NCBI GenBank assembly: GCA_016706545.1 | Contig: JADJJK010000007.1 | Location: 1-64,000 of the forward strand | DNA length: 64,000 bases | Source of the DNA: Myxococcales bacterium | GTDB taxonomy: Bacteria; Myxococcota_A; Polyangia; Haliangiales; Haliangiaceae | Direction: 5' to 3' | In this document: positions 47,131-56,404 of the stretch, in pieces | Layout of the letters: each line of letters starts with the position of its first letter | Numbering within the stretch: the first letter of the stretch is position 1 | Program-made: the position numbers and the translations under genes | Notes under the pieces: model-generated | Databases searched by the model: none | Told to the model about the DNA's origin: nothing | Seen by the model: the letters and a program-made list of their open reading frames with translations, nothing else

Positions 47131-49104
47131 ATGGCAATGGCGCAGCTTCCTTCGCCTCGCCCAGTGAGGGCAGGCAACGGCCGATATGAAGTCGGGGAGC
47201 TGCTTGGCCGTGGTGGGATGGCGGAGGTGTTCGACGGCAGATCGCTTGGGAGCCACGGCTTCGAGAAGCGGGTCGCCATCAAGCGGATCCTGCCAGAGCT
47301 GGCAGGAGATCAGACGTTCACCAGCCGGCTGGTCGTGGAGGCCAAGCTCGCGGTGGCGTTGCAGCACGCCAACGTGGTGCAGGTGCTGGACCTGGTTCGC
47401 GACGGCCAGGACGTGTTTCTGGTCATGGAGTTCATCAACGGGCCGACCCTGCGCCGGCTGCTGCAAGAGCGCTATGTGTCGGGCGCTGGACCGCTGCCGC
47501 CGGGGCTCTCCACCTACGTGCTGCACGAGGCAGCGGCGGGGCTCGACTACGCGCACTGCCAGCCTGGCGGCGCGGTGATTCACGCCGACATCAGCCCGAG
47601 CAACCTGCTCTTGTCGCGCAACGGAGAGGTCAAGCTCGCGGACTTCGGGATCGCGCGGCGCGAGGGCATCGCCAGGGCAGCGGAGGGCAAGTGGGGCTAC
47701 ATGGCGCCGGAGCAGGAGCGCGGCGAGGCGCTGTCTGCGCGTGCTGACCTGTACGCGCTGGGGGTCGTCCTCTACGAGCTCTTGACGGGGGTCCACCCGT
47801 TCAACCACAACGGCGGCGGCGCACCGCGCGGCGCCGCGCCGCTGACGCCCCCGCAGGCGTTGCGTCCGGATCTGCCGCCGCGGCTTGGGCGCCTCTGTTG
47901 CGAGATGCTGGATCCGCAGGTGTCGGGCCGTCCAGCGAGCGCGAAGGAAGTGATGGACCGCATCGCCGAGCTTCGCTACCAGCAGGCCTGGCGCGAGAGC
48001 CGCTCGGAGCTCGCGGCGGCGATCGCCCGCGCGGTGCCCCTTGGCGAGCCCCCTTCGCGGCCTGCGCCGGTGCGCAGCGCGACGGAGCGCACCAATCACC
48101 CGCTGACCCTGGTCACCCGGTCGCTGCTGCTGGACCGGGGGCGCTCGCCGGTCGAGCAGGTGACGCCCAGCGTGTCGTCGCCGTCGCCCAACATCGTGGT
48201 CTCGGAGGCGTTGATGGCGCTGTCTGCGGGGCGTGAGCTGCCGCGCGCCGCGGACCTGGTCAGCCTCGGCGAGCCGTGGTCGGCTCCAGCGGTGGAGTCG
48301 ACCTCCGCGTCGCTGGGGGCCTCGTCGGCCGCGACGCTTGCGTTCTCCAGCGGCGGCGCCGCTCCGCGAGCCTTTGTCGCCGACGTGGCGCCCTCGCTGC
48401 CGACGCGATCGGCGCCTCTGGTCTCGCCGCGAACGTGGATCGTGCTGGGGCTAGCTGCGCTGGTGGGGGTGCTTTGGGGCGTCAGCAGCGCGAGCCGGCA
48501 GGCGCCGGCCTCGTCGAGCCGGCCGACGGGCCAGCCCTCGTGGCGGCGGCCTCGGAGCTGTCGCCGGTCGCCGCGCCTGGAGCGCCAGCGCCTACGCAAC
48601 CTGCGCTTGCGGAGCTTGGAGCGCCGCTGCCGCGGATCGACCCCGCCGTGGCGACCGCGCCGACCGCAACTGTCGAAGCCGTGCCTGCCATGCCGGCGGT
48701 GCCTACTGTGCCGGTGGGACCCGAGCTGGCGGTCCCGACCGCCCCGACCGAGCCTTCGCCCACGGGGCTGGCGCCCGTCGGAGAGCTGTCTGCCGTGCCT
48801 GCCACGCCCGCGGTGCCTGCGCCCGCGCCGGGGCCTGCGCCCGCGCCGGGGCCTGCGCCCGCGCCCGCGCCGCGAGCTCGCCCGGAGGTGGGCGAGCCGC
48901 CCGGGACGTTGCGCGTGTACTCGGACCCCTGGGTCTACGTGTACGTGGGCAGCCAGCAGATGGAGACGCCGGCTCGGTTTGCCTTGCGTCCAGGGCGGCA
49001 CGTGGTGCGGCTGTCGAACCCCGAGCTTGGGCTTTCCAAGACCTCGGTGGTCCGCGTGCGCAGTAAAGGCCGTCACCACGCTCACCATGCGGTGGCCCGA
49101 ATGA
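47131..49104 (+). CDS. Transmembrane Ser/Thr kinase, non-RD, with PEGA-like domain; frameshifted
   Basis: Length 657 residues from ATG 47131 (47122 GTG and 47137 ATG are also possible). Kinase domain about 19-285: LLGRGGMAEVF, Lys51, DFG 171, APE 192. The catalytic loop reads HADISPSN, with Ala where active RD kinases have Arg. A linker, a membrane helix at about 434-453 (WIVLGLAALVGVLWGVSSA), a Pro/Ala-rich stretch and a PEGA-like end (GTLRVYSDPWVYVYVGSQQ, LRPGRHVVRLSNPELG) follow. The frame shifts near 48500 and returns near 49066 (VTTLTMRWPE, stop). The two shifts compensate. The stop overlaps the next start (ATGA). Confidence 0.85.
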   Translation: MAMAQLPSPRPVRAGNGRYEVGELLGRGGMAEVFDGRSLGSHGFEKRVAIKRILPELAGDQTFTSRLVVEAKLAVALQHANVVQVLDLVRDGQDVFLVMEFINGPTLRRLLQERYVSGAGPLPPGLSTYVLHEAAAGLDYAHCQPGGAVIHADISPSNLLLSRNGEVKLADFGIARREGIARAAEGKWGYMAPEQERGEALSARADLYALGVVLYELLTGVHPFNHNGGGAPRGAAPLTPPQALRPDLPPRLGRLCCEMLDPQVSGRPASAKEVMDRIAELRYQQAWRESRSELAAAIARAVPLGEPPSRPAPVRSATERTNHPLTLVTRSLLLDRGRSPVEQVTPSVSSPSPNIVVSEALMALSAGRELPRAADLVSLGEPWSAPAVESTSASLGASSAATLAFSSGGAAPRAFVADVAPSLPTRSAPLVSPRTWIVLGLAALVGVLWGVSSASRQAPASSSRPTGQPSWRRPRSCRRSPRLERQRLRNLRLRSLERRCRGSTPPWRPRRPQLSKPCLPCRRCLLCRWDPSWRSRPPRPSLRPRGWRPSESCLPCLPRPRCLRPRRGLRPRRGLRPRPRRELARRWASRPGRCACTRTPGSTCTWAASRWRRRLGLPCVQGGTWCGCRTPSLGFPRPRWSACAVKAVTTLTMRWPE

Positions 49105-50447
49105 GCAGGGCACGGCCGGCGCTCGCGGCGCTCGTGGCGCTCGCGGCGCTCGTGGCGCTGGTGCCGTCGGCGGCCGCCGAAGAGAAGCGCGCGTCGGTGG
49201 TCAACGTGCTCGGCCCAGAGGCTGCGCCGGTGGCGGCGCGGCTGCGTCGCCTGCTCCAGGACCAGCGCAGGCTGGCGATGCTTCCCGAGGAGGTCACCGT
49301 CGCGCTGGAAGGTCAGCCCCCGCCGAGGCCTGTCTTTGACGACGTACGCAAGGCGCTCGCGGACTTTCGGTACCAGGACGCGGAGCGCTTGCTCGGCGAG
49401 CAGATCGATGAGCTGCTTCGGCGCAGCGGAGCCAACGTCGCCCAGCCGCTGGCCGAGGTGCTTGGCTGGCGAGGTCTGGTGGCGGCGGTCGACGACCGGG
49501 AGAAGCCCGCGGAGCAGCGGCGCCGGGCCAAGCAGTACTTCGCCGCGGCGTTCGCGTTGAACGCGGAGCTGGTCATCGATCCCTCGATGACCTCGCCGCG
49601 CGTGCGGCTCTTCATGGAAGAGGCCAAGCGGCAGCGGCCAGAGATGGGGACGTTGGCCTTGACGGTGACGTTGCGGCGGTCTGGCCGGCGGATCGGACCC
49701 GCGCGCGAGGCGAGCGAGGCGCGCGAGGGTGAGGCGGCGAGCGAGGGGGCTGGGGCTGCCCAAGCTCGACGGACGCCAGCGCGAGGCTCCAGGGGAGACG
49801 GCGCCAAGGACGGCGACGAGGGCGGCGCTTCGCCGGCTGGCAACGAACCCAAGGAGGCTGCGGCGGCGAGCGCGGCTACGGCCGAGCTCTCGATCGACGG
49901 CAGGCCGTCTGCGCCGTTCGCCGAGTCCTTGGAGCTGCCTGTGGGCTTGCACCTCTTGCGCGTGACCGCGCCGAAGCGCGCGTCGGTCCTGCGCCTGGTG
50001 GAGATCACCAAGGCCGCGCCGGTGCGCCTGCAGGTGGAGCTGGCCCCCGAGACCACGCAAGACAAGGTGCTCCGGCTGGTCGGCGAGACCGCGTCGGTGC
50101 CGGAGGGCCGTCCGCGGCTGGCAGCGGCGTCGCGGCTCGGCGCGGCGGTGGGCGCGTCGCAGCTCCTCATGCTGGAGGCCTTCGAGTCGCAGCGGGCGAA
50201 GATCCGGCTCTACGACGTCAAAGGAAAGCGGCTGTCGCAGCAGTTCTCCTTCGCGCAGACGGACTCCTCGGCGGCGGTGGCGGCGGCGGTCGACCGGGCG
50301 TTCCGGATGTCCGGGGGAGATGGACTTGAACCGCAATGGTACCAGCGCTGGCAGGTCTGGGCCGGCGTGGGGGCGGTGGTCGCTGGCGGGATCGCTACCG
50401 CGGTCATCATCAGCGCTACCTCAGAACCCAGGATCCGAGGCTTGTGA
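49101..50447 (+). CDS. Secreted protein with PEGA-like domain and C-terminal membrane anchor
   Basis: 448 residues, intact. Signal peptide SRARPALAALVALAALVALV ending PSAAA. Helical TPR-like region about 60-190 (FRYQDAERLLGEQIDELLRR, KQYFAAAFALNAELVIDP). A charged Ala/Glu/Gly linker, a PEGA-like beta part (AELSIDGRPSAPFAESLELP, GLHLLRVTAPKR), and a late hydrophobic helix near the end (VWAGVGAVVAGGIATAVIIS). Starts inside the kinase stop codon, so it is probably co-translated with the kinase. Likely an envelope partner; target unknown. Confidence 0.8.
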   Translation: MSRARPALAALVALAALVALVPSAAAEEKRASVVNVLGPEAAPVAARLRRLLQDQRRLAMLPEEVTVALEGQPPPRPVFDDVRKALADFRYQDAERLLGEQIDELLRRSGANVAQPLAEVLGWRGLVAAVDDREKPAEQRRRAKQYFAAAFALNAELVIDPSMTSPRVRLFMEEAKRQRPEMGTLALTVTLRRSGRRIGPAREASEAREGEAASEGAGAAQARRTPARGSRGDGAKDGDEGGASPAGNEPKEAAAASAATAELSIDGRPSAPFAESLELPVGLHLLRVTAPKRASVLRLVEITKAAPVRLQVELAPETTQDKVLRLVGETASVPEGRPRLAAASRLGAAVGASQLLMLEAFESQRAKIRLYDVKGKRLSQQFSFAQTDSSAAVAAAVDRAFRMSGGDGLEPQWYQRWQVWAGVGAVVAGGIATAVIISATSEPRIRGL

Positions 50448-50473
50448 CATGCACCAGGCAGGGAGCGAAGGTC

Positions 50474-51586
50474 ATGCATAGAGGGCATAGAGGACTTCTG
50501 GCAAGCGGAGCCGTGCTCGTCGCGGTCGCCGCGGGCGCCTGCGACTCCGGTTACGACGTGACCCTCTCGGTCAGCGATCAGATCAACACGGTCTGCACGA
50601 CGTCGTGCGTCGGCTCGGTCGGCGTGCTGGCGATCGGCAACGGCGACAGCCCCTCGAAGTGCATCAGCGGCGTGTCCATGAAGTCGCTGCGGGACCACGG
50701 GCTGCAAGGCAAGTTCGATCTGCGGGTGCCTGATGAGTTCAGCGGGATCTGGATCACCGGATATCGCGGGCAGGACTGCCGAGACATGGCGATCTTCGAT
50801 GGCATCGCTGGCGTCACCGGCTCCGAGATCAAGGTCCCGATCGACTGCGTCGCGAGCTGCAAGGACATGGCGACGATCACGGTGAAGACCACCAACATCA
50901 TCGCCGCCATGCAAGGCCGGTGCGAAGTCGGCACCGCCACCGCCGTGGCCTCCGGGACCTTGCGCTCGGATCGCTGGGATGAGGTGTCGCCGGCGCCCGC
51001 CAGCAGCGAGTTCACGGGAGGCGCGCCGGTGGTGTTGGCGGCCGGCAACGCGACGCTCCCTGGGGCCACGCTCCTGGTCGGCATGGAGCGCGCTTGCGCG
51101 GCAGTCGCCACGTTCACCAACGGCGCGCCCTCCACCTTGGCGTGTGTCCGTGGATATCGCGGGCTGTGCCTGAACCCGGCCACGGACGCGGGCAAGATCG
51201 AGGTGCCGACCTACCCCGCGCAGCCGGTGGCGCCCACGCCCAGCGGAGAGGTGCGCAGCATCGCGTTGTTCGCCGAGCGGGATATCGCCACGATGACGCC
51301 GCGCCCGTTGGCCGGCGCCACGGTCGCGCTCGATCCGCTGAGCCCGCCTGCGCGCATCGAGTACACCGATCTGACGCTCGATCAAAACGGCGCGGCGGTG
51401 CTGTCGCCTCGCGCGGGCACCTCCACCGGCCCCAGCGGCTCGTTTGCGGTGTACTCCAGCGAGCCGGTCTCGGTGACCATCACCCACAACGGCAAGCAAT
51501 ACCGTCGGCAGATCGGCGGAGGCGTGATCTACGGCGAGGTGAGCAGCTCGCTCGTGGCGGGCGCCCAGATCATCACGCCGGAGTAG
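50474..51586 (+). CDS. Predicted lipoprotein, unknown function
   Basis: 370 residues from ATG 50474. Signal peptide with lipobox AAGAC. Mature protein has several Cys (CTTSCVGS, KCISG, DCVASCKD) consistent with disulfides in the periplasm or on the surface. Beta-rich and Gly/Thr-rich: FDLRVPDEFSGIWITGYRG, VEVPTYPAQP-like stretches, and an Ig-like end (SGSFAVYSSEPVSVTITHNG). Follows the PEGA protein after 26 bp, so may belong to the same operon. Confidence 0.78.
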   Translation: MHRGHRGLLASGAVLVAVAAGACDSGYDVTLSVSDQINTVCTTSCVGSVGVLAIGNGDSPSKCISGVSMKSLRDHGLQGKFDLRVPDEFSGIWITGYRGQDCRDMAIFDGIAGVTGSEIKVPIDCVASCKDMATITVKTTNIIAAMQGRCEVGTATAVASGTLRSDRWDEVSPAPASSEFTGGAPVVLAAGNATLPGATLLVGMERACAAVATFTNGAPSTLACVRGYRGLCLNPATDAGKIEVPTYPAQPVAPTPSGEVRSIALFAERDIATMTPRPLAGATVALDPLSPPARIEYTDLTLDQNGAAVLSPRAGTSTGPSGSFAVYSSEPVSVTITHNGKQYRRQIGGGVIYGEVSSSLVAGAQIITPE

Positions 51587-51616
51587 TCGCGGCGCGGCGC
51601 CGAGCGCTCGCTCGGC

Positions 51617-52147
51617 TCATGGCGGCAAGATGAGGTGCGGGATCCTGCCATTTTGCCGCGCTCCATCGCCGTTGGGGATGTAGGCGTTCATCGAGGCCGC
51701 ACTGGCGCCGGTGTAGCGGAGCACCAGCACGTCGCCGTCGCGCTGGTCGATCGCCAGGCCAGCGGCCGCTGCTTCAAACGGCGTCGCATCGAACGAGCCG
51801 CCCGCGCGCGGATCGAAGTGGTGGTCCCAGCTCACCACCGGGAGCTCGCTCGCGCCGCGCCGCACGAAGACGTCAAAGCTCACGTCCACCGGCTCGATGA
51901 TGATGCCATCCCCAACGAGGGTCCACTGGCCGCCGGGCAAGTCGCCGCGCAGCACAAAGGTCGCTTCCTGGGAGCGCCCGGCCCCCACTCCTGGCGCTCA
52001 AAAGGGGACCGGCTCTCGCTCCACGAGCCGGACCTTGATCTCGGAGCCGTCCAGATCGAGCCACAGCACGCCGGGGTTGGTGCCTTCCGAAGAAGGACAC
52101 GCGGTGAGCCCCAAGGCGGCTGCCAGCGCCGGGATCGTGGCGAGCAT
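51617..52147 (-). pseudogene. Lipoprotein gene interrupted by an in-frame TGA
   Basis: ATG 52147 encodes MLATIPALAAALGLTAC, a lipoprotein signal with lipobox, and continues GVLWLDLDGSEIKVRLVERE. A TGA follows at 51998-52000 (minus strand), after VPF. The same frame carries on, without shift, through APGVGAGRSQEATFVLRGD to IPHLILPP and a stop at 51617. A single base change (for example GGA to TGA) would explain it. Whether it is a true nonsense mutation or a base-call error cannot be told. A GTG at 51988 would allow only a truncated form lacking the signal. Confidence 0.7.
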
Positions 52148-52189
52148 GCAGCGAGCGATGCGAGGCGACCGACCTGGGTGACATGGGAG

Positions 52190-52861
52190 TCATGGGCGTG
52201 GCGCGGTCGCCGACGAGAGCGGCTGCAGCCGGAAGACCGCGAGGAAGGTGCTTGGCACCGGGCTGTTCTCCGACACCAAGTGTAGCCCTGCAGCCTTGGC
52301 GGCGGCCAGCCCGCGTGCGCGATGGTGGATGCGGTTTGTGATCGCGATCGCACCGTCTGGCTTGAGCGCGGCCTTGGCCACGCCCAGCCACGCCTCCGGG
52401 TCGGAAAAGTAGTGATCCACCTCGGAGAGCAAGATCACGTCGTAGCTGGCAGGCTCGAGCCCTGGGGTGTCCGCCTCCACCACGCGAGGCTCCACCACGC
52501 CGGAGAGCTTGGCGCGGTCCAGCCGATTGCGCAGCAAGTCCAGCACCGCGTTCTCGATGTCGGTGGCCACCACCTTGCCACCTGGGGCCACCGCGCGCGC
52601 CAGATGCACGGTGAGCAAGCCAGATCCTGCGCCGATGTCGGCGACCTGCGCGCCTGGCTTGATGCCCAGGGTCGCGACGATCAGATCAGGCCGGCGCTCC
52701 TCGTCGAAGCGGGCCTGTTCTGGATCCTGCTGACGCGGCGGCGGCTGCGGAAGGGAAGGCGCAGGCTCGGCCAGCGGCCTTGGGTCCTGACGCGAACAAG
52801 CCAGCCCTGCTAGCGACGCGACCAACCACACGGCGAACGACACGAGCAGAGCGCGCAGCAC
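52190..52861 (-). CDS. SAM-dependent methyltransferase with lipoprotein signal
   Basis: 223 residues from GTG 52861. Signal helix MLRALLVSFAVWLVASLAGL with lipobox LAGLAC, then a Pro-rich linker and a class I methyltransferase: VADIGAGSGLLTVHLARAV, VVATDIENAVLDLLRNRL, DVILLSEVDHYFSDPEAWL. Lipid anchoring would place the enzyme in the envelope, where SAM is not expected. The domain resembles those in family-type 'methyltransferase domain' lipoproteins seen in other Gram-negatives. 42 bp upstream of the broken lipoprotein gene, same strand. Confidence 0.82.
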   Translation of the reverse strand: MLRALLVSFAVWLVASLAGLACSRQDPRPLAEPAPSLPQPPPRQQDPEQARFDEERRPDLIVATLGIKPGAQVADIGAGSGLLTVHLARAVAPGGKVVATDIENAVLDLLRNRLDRAKLSGVVEPRVVEADTPGLEPASYDVILLSEVDHYFSDPEAWLGVAKAALKPDGAIAITNRIHHRARGLAAAKAAGLHLVSENSPVPSTFLAVFRLQPLSSATAPRP

Positions 52862-52978
52862 CCCTGGGTTCTAGCAGAAATCCCAGGGGCTGGCGTCGCG
52901 ATCATGCGCTGCCGCGAACCTGCTTCGTTTCCGCGGAGCCGGCCCAAGCCGCTGCACGTGAGCCCGCCTTCCGGAAAG

Positions 52979-53016
52979 CAAAAACGAGGGACACCCAGCG
53001 GGCATCCCTCGTTCTC
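52979..53016 (-). terminator. Intrinsic terminator of the 53.1-57.6 kb minus-strand cluster
   Basis: On the minus strand AACGAGGGA, a 13-nt loop, then TCCCTCGTT with five T following the stem core. It lies 54 bp beyond the stop of the Tat-exported protein gene. A textbook Rho-independent terminator. Confidence 0.85.
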
Positions 53017-53069
53017 ACACTCATTCACTCACTCGTTCGCGCACCGCGTGGCGGCGGCGAGGTCGTGAT

Positions 53070-54473
53070 TTAGCTGATGAGCGGACGGTAGTGAATCATC
53101 AGGTCATCCATCGGCCCACCGAGGTAGGTCTCAGCCGCGCGCTTGTCGCGGTTGGTGAGCGAGTACGCGATGCCGCCCATGGCAGCGCGCAAGCCGAGGT
53201 TGGCGTTGTACGCGATGTTCTGGCCTGCAGCGTTGAGGACCGTGGGGCCGCCGGCCTGGGTGACGTTGCCGTGCCAGCCCGACTTGATGTCGCCACCGCT
53301 GTAGGTGAAGATGATGCTGGAGTTGCCGGGCGTCCCGTCGCCCCAGCCACCTTGGTTGAACGGCGCCTTGTAGGTGTCGCCGCTGCCTGCGATCACCAGG
53401 TTGCGCGACAGCGGAGCGCCGCACACCGGGTCGATCACGGTGTCAGCCTTCTCGATGAAGGACTTGACGATCTGGCGGATGACCTTGAGCTCCGCGCGAG
53501 CGCCAGCGATGCCGCTGTCGAAGAAGCCGTGCGGATCGTTGGTGAAGCCGCGGAACGCGATGGTGTGGGTCAGGCCGAGCTGCATCGCCTTGAGGGCGAA
53601 GATCAGGGCCTGGGCATACCGGGTCGCGCCGTTGGACAGGGTGGAGGTCCCTGCGAACTGCAGGATCTCCGCGGCGGTGACCTGGAGCTGCGCCGCCAGG
53701 TTCTTGCCGACGAAGCGGGCCGCGCCCTTGATGGTGTCGACGCCCTGGACGGGGTTCTTGGCGACCTTGTTGAGGGCGACGAGGACGTCCTGGTGCTGCG
53801 CGTACAGGTCGGCGTTGCCGCTGATGGAGAGCAGGCCGTTGGCGCGCGAGGCGAGGCTGTCAAACAGGGCGGTGGCGGCGGCCACGTTCCCTGCGGTGGC
53901 GAACGGCACCGACGACGGGCCCGGGTTCACGCCGATGGCGAGCGCGGGCACGATGAACGGCAGCGACTGGACCTGCAGCTCGGCCGCGAAGGCCGGGATG
54001 CTCTTGCCGTTGATGCCGAAGGTCGTGGTGGTGACGTCGTCGTTGTGGGTGGTGTTGGTGCCACCAAAGAACGCCGCCGGGTACATCTCGGCGGTGCGAG
54101 ACTTCCACGGGTCGTCGCCGTACGTCCAGGCGGGGAAGTCGGTGCCGACCATCGCCGAGCCCAGGTCGCCGGTGGTGGAGTCGCCGGCCCACGAGAAGGC
54201 CGGGTTGCGCGCAGACGCCACGCCCTGGATGGGCATGAAGAACTGCGTCATCATGGAGAGACCACCGCTGCCCTCAGCCATGAAGATGAAGTTCTTGGTG
54301 TTGCAGGTCGCGGCCGCGAGGGCTACGCCCTTGCCGGAGTGCTTCTCCAGGATCTCGTAGACCTTGGAGCGCGAGACGCCGAGGCCGGCGCCACACGCGA
54401 GCGTCCACTTGATGAGCGCACGGCGTGAAACCTCGCGCTGTTCGTCACGTCGGGTAAATGGAGACTTTGCCAT
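53070..54473 (-). CDS. Tat-exported protein, DUF1501-like
   Basis: 467 residues, intact. Twin-Arg signal EVSRRALIKWTLACGAGLGV. The rest resembles DUF1501-type secreted proteins: NFIFMAEGSGGLSMMTQFFM, MVGTDFPAWTYGDD, FRGFTNDPHGFFDSG and LVIAGSGDTYKAPFNQGGWG near the end. Such proteins form clusters with cytochrome- and DUF1585-like proteins in myxobacteria and Planctomycetes, function unknown. SD GGAGG lies 8 bp before ATG. It is the last gene before the terminator. Confidence 0.75.
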   Translation of the reverse strand: MAKSPFTRRDEQREVSRRALIKWTLACGAGLGVSRSKVYEILEKHSGKGVALAAATCNTKNFIFMAEGSGGLSMMTQFFMPIQGVASARNPAFSWAGDSTTGDLGSAMVGTDFPAWTYGDDPWKSRTAEMYPAAFFGGTNTTHNDDVTTTTFGINGKSIPAFAAELQVQSLPFIVPALAIGVNPGPSSVPFATAGNVAAATALFDSLASRANGLLSISGNADLYAQHQDVLVALNKVAKNPVQGVDTIKGAARFVGKNLAAQLQVTAAEILQFAGTSTLSNGATRYAQALIFALKAMQLGLTHTIAFRGFTNDPHGFFDSGIAGARAELKVIRQIVKSFIEKADTVIDPVCGAPLSRNLVIAGSGDTYKAPFNQGGWGDGTPGNSSIIFTYSGGDIKSGWHGNVTQAGGPTVLNAAGQNIAYNANLGLRAAMGGIAYSLTNRDKRAAETYLGGPMDDLMIHYRPLIS

Positions 54474-54485
54474 GGTGATTCCTCC

Positions 54486-55174
54486 TCACTCGCAGATGTG
54501 GGTCGCGGCGAGCATCACGGCAACTGCCAGGCGCTGGCCAAGGGCTTGGTCGTTGGCGCCGGCGGCGTTCTTGGCGCCAGCGATGGTCTTGTCGCAGATG
54601 TCCAGCTCCGCAGGCGCCACCGGGGCGCCAGCGAGGCAGGTGAACGCCTGCGCGTTGCAGCGGGTCCCACCAGCGTCGAACAGCGGGGCGCCACGCCACC
54701 GACCTTGCAGGCTTCGATGTTGGCGAAGCCGGCGATGATCTCGGTGGAGGCCGAAGCGAAGATGTCCATCAGGCGCGACGCACCCGAGGTGGTGGCGGCG
54801 AGGTTCTCACGGACACGCGCGTTGTAGCTCGGGGCGCCCATCGGGCCGGCGCCGCTGGTGTACAGCGACCCTGCGCTGTTGGCAGCGCCCGGCAGGGCCA
54901 CGCCGCGCGAGCGGAGCAGGTTGCCCACGGTGGTGTAGCGCATCTTGGCGCAAAAGTGGATGCGCGAGGTGAAGCGGGGCCGGGCCCTGCGCCTGCTGCT
55001 CCGCCAGGATCTCGAACGGCGACTTGCCGTCGTTCTCGTGGTCGAAGGTGTTGTCTTCGCCGCCCGAGTGTCATTGGGGCCGGGCTCGATGCCCGGATCT
55101 TCCTCGATGTCGCTCGAGCACGCAGAGGCACTGGCGACCAAGACCAAAAAAAGGCTCTTTGTAATGCGGGTCAT
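54486..55174 (-). CDS. Predicted lipoprotein, frameshifted, unknown function
   Basis: ATG 55174: MTRITKSLFLVLVASASACS, lipobox ASAC. Frame breaks after NDT (about 55068), where another phase reads GGEDNTFDHENDGKSPFEIL, and returns before RFTSRIHFCAKMRYTTVGNL. A missing C at about 54688 separates GGVAP from LFDAGGTRCNAQAF, after which it runs to ATHICE and the TGA at 54486. Cys residues recur. 12 bp separates it from the Tat gene, and their order with the next two genes suggests one export operon. Confidence 0.65.
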
Positions 55175-55186
55175 GGGGATGCCTCC

Positions 55187-56354
55187 TTAGAACTTCACGA
55201 AGTCATCCGAGGTGAACACACCGCGGATGAGGTCCTTGATCTTGAAACCGCTGGCGACAAACGCCTCGGTCTGCGTCTGGATGACCGTGTCCGGCACCAG
55301 CGTCAGCGCGGTCGTGATTTCTTCCTTGCCCTGCGCCCAGTTGACGAAGCGCTTGACGGCGCAGCGAGCAACTTCCGGGTCAGCGGCCATGGCGGTGCCG
55401 AGCGACGGCAGGTCCGGCGTGGCCTGGCCAAGGCGGTAGGCGAAGGGCTCGCCGGCCGGCAAGAAGTCGGTGGCGCGGGCGAGGTCGTTGGCGCCAAGCG
55501 GCGTCTTGACCGCGATCGCGGCCGTCATCTGGCCGGTCTCGTTGAAGTTGGCGAACAGCGGCGCGATGTGGTTCATCACGTTGTGGCAGCTCATGCCACC
55601 ACCGACTGGACGTCGGAAGTCCACTCGACCGCCGTTGGTCTTGCCGGCCACCGACAGCCACGGGAACTTGCCGGTGTAGAGCTTGCCGCCGTAGGTCTCC
55701 GGGGTCTCGGAGAGGTCCGCGGGGAACTTCTGGCAGTTGAACGTGCGCTGCACCCAGTCGACGCGACGGAACGCGAAGTTCGAGGTGAAGTGCGCGTTCA
55801 TGCCCGGGTTGGTGAGCACGCCAGCGTGAGTGGTCACGTTGTTGGCGCAGTTGGCCGCCGTGAACGTGTTGGTCGCCGCGTTGAACGTGGGGCACGTGCC
55901 GGTGGTGGCCGTCAGCAGCTTCATGTAGCTGTCGTTGGCGACCGCGAGCGAGGCCGCGAACGCCGGCGCCGTCTCCAGGTCCACCGTGTTCACCGTGCCG
56001 CCCATGCGGAACAGGTCGCGGAAGTACACCATCATCTGGCGCGAGAACCGCGGGTCAGCCAGGAAGGAGTCGACCAGGCCTTCGTACGCGGCCTTCTTGC
56101 CGGCGTCGTCAGCGGCGTTCGCCACCAGGTTGATCTGCGTCATCGTCGGCAGCTCACCGATGAGCCGCAGCGAGGCGATGCGCAGGGCTGCGTTGTAGTC
56201 CGGCTTGCGGGCGTCGAGCTTCTTGTTCCACTCGTCGGCCGGAGTTGGTCGGTCGTCCGGATCGTTGTTGTCACCGGGACCGTCGACGCCGGGGTCACAA
56301 GCAGGGGCCACGACGCTCGCCAGCCACAAGGAGGAATGCTGAGATCCTCTTCAT
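55187..56354 (-). CDS. Predicted lipoprotein, DUF1549/DUF1585-like, frameshift in signal peptide
   Basis: Dropping one C near 56335 joins MKRISAFLL to WLASVVAPAC, a lipoprotein signal, followed by acidic DPGVDGPGDNNDPDD. The body has RIASLRLIGELPTMTQINLV, PRFSRQMMVYFRDLFRMGG and SCHNVMNHIAPLFANFNETG, and ends ARCAVKRFVNWAQGKEE with FKIKDLIRGVFTSDDFVKF. These resemble the DUF1549 and DUF1585 parts of Planctomycete/myxobacterial cytochrome-linked surface proteins. 388 residues when repaired. Confidence 0.7.
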
Positions 56355-56404
56355 GGGGCTGACCTTCATAATCGTGTTGATATTGCGCATGGGTTCTCTT
56401 GGGG

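Noticed and set aside
48096..50336. A 746-codon minus-strand frame opposite the kinase and PEGA genes, and similar ones at 31950-34169, 36514-38073 and 53091-54428.
   Set aside because: Arg/Ala/Gly-rich or His/Asp-rich shadow composition, no motifs, and real genes on the other strand.
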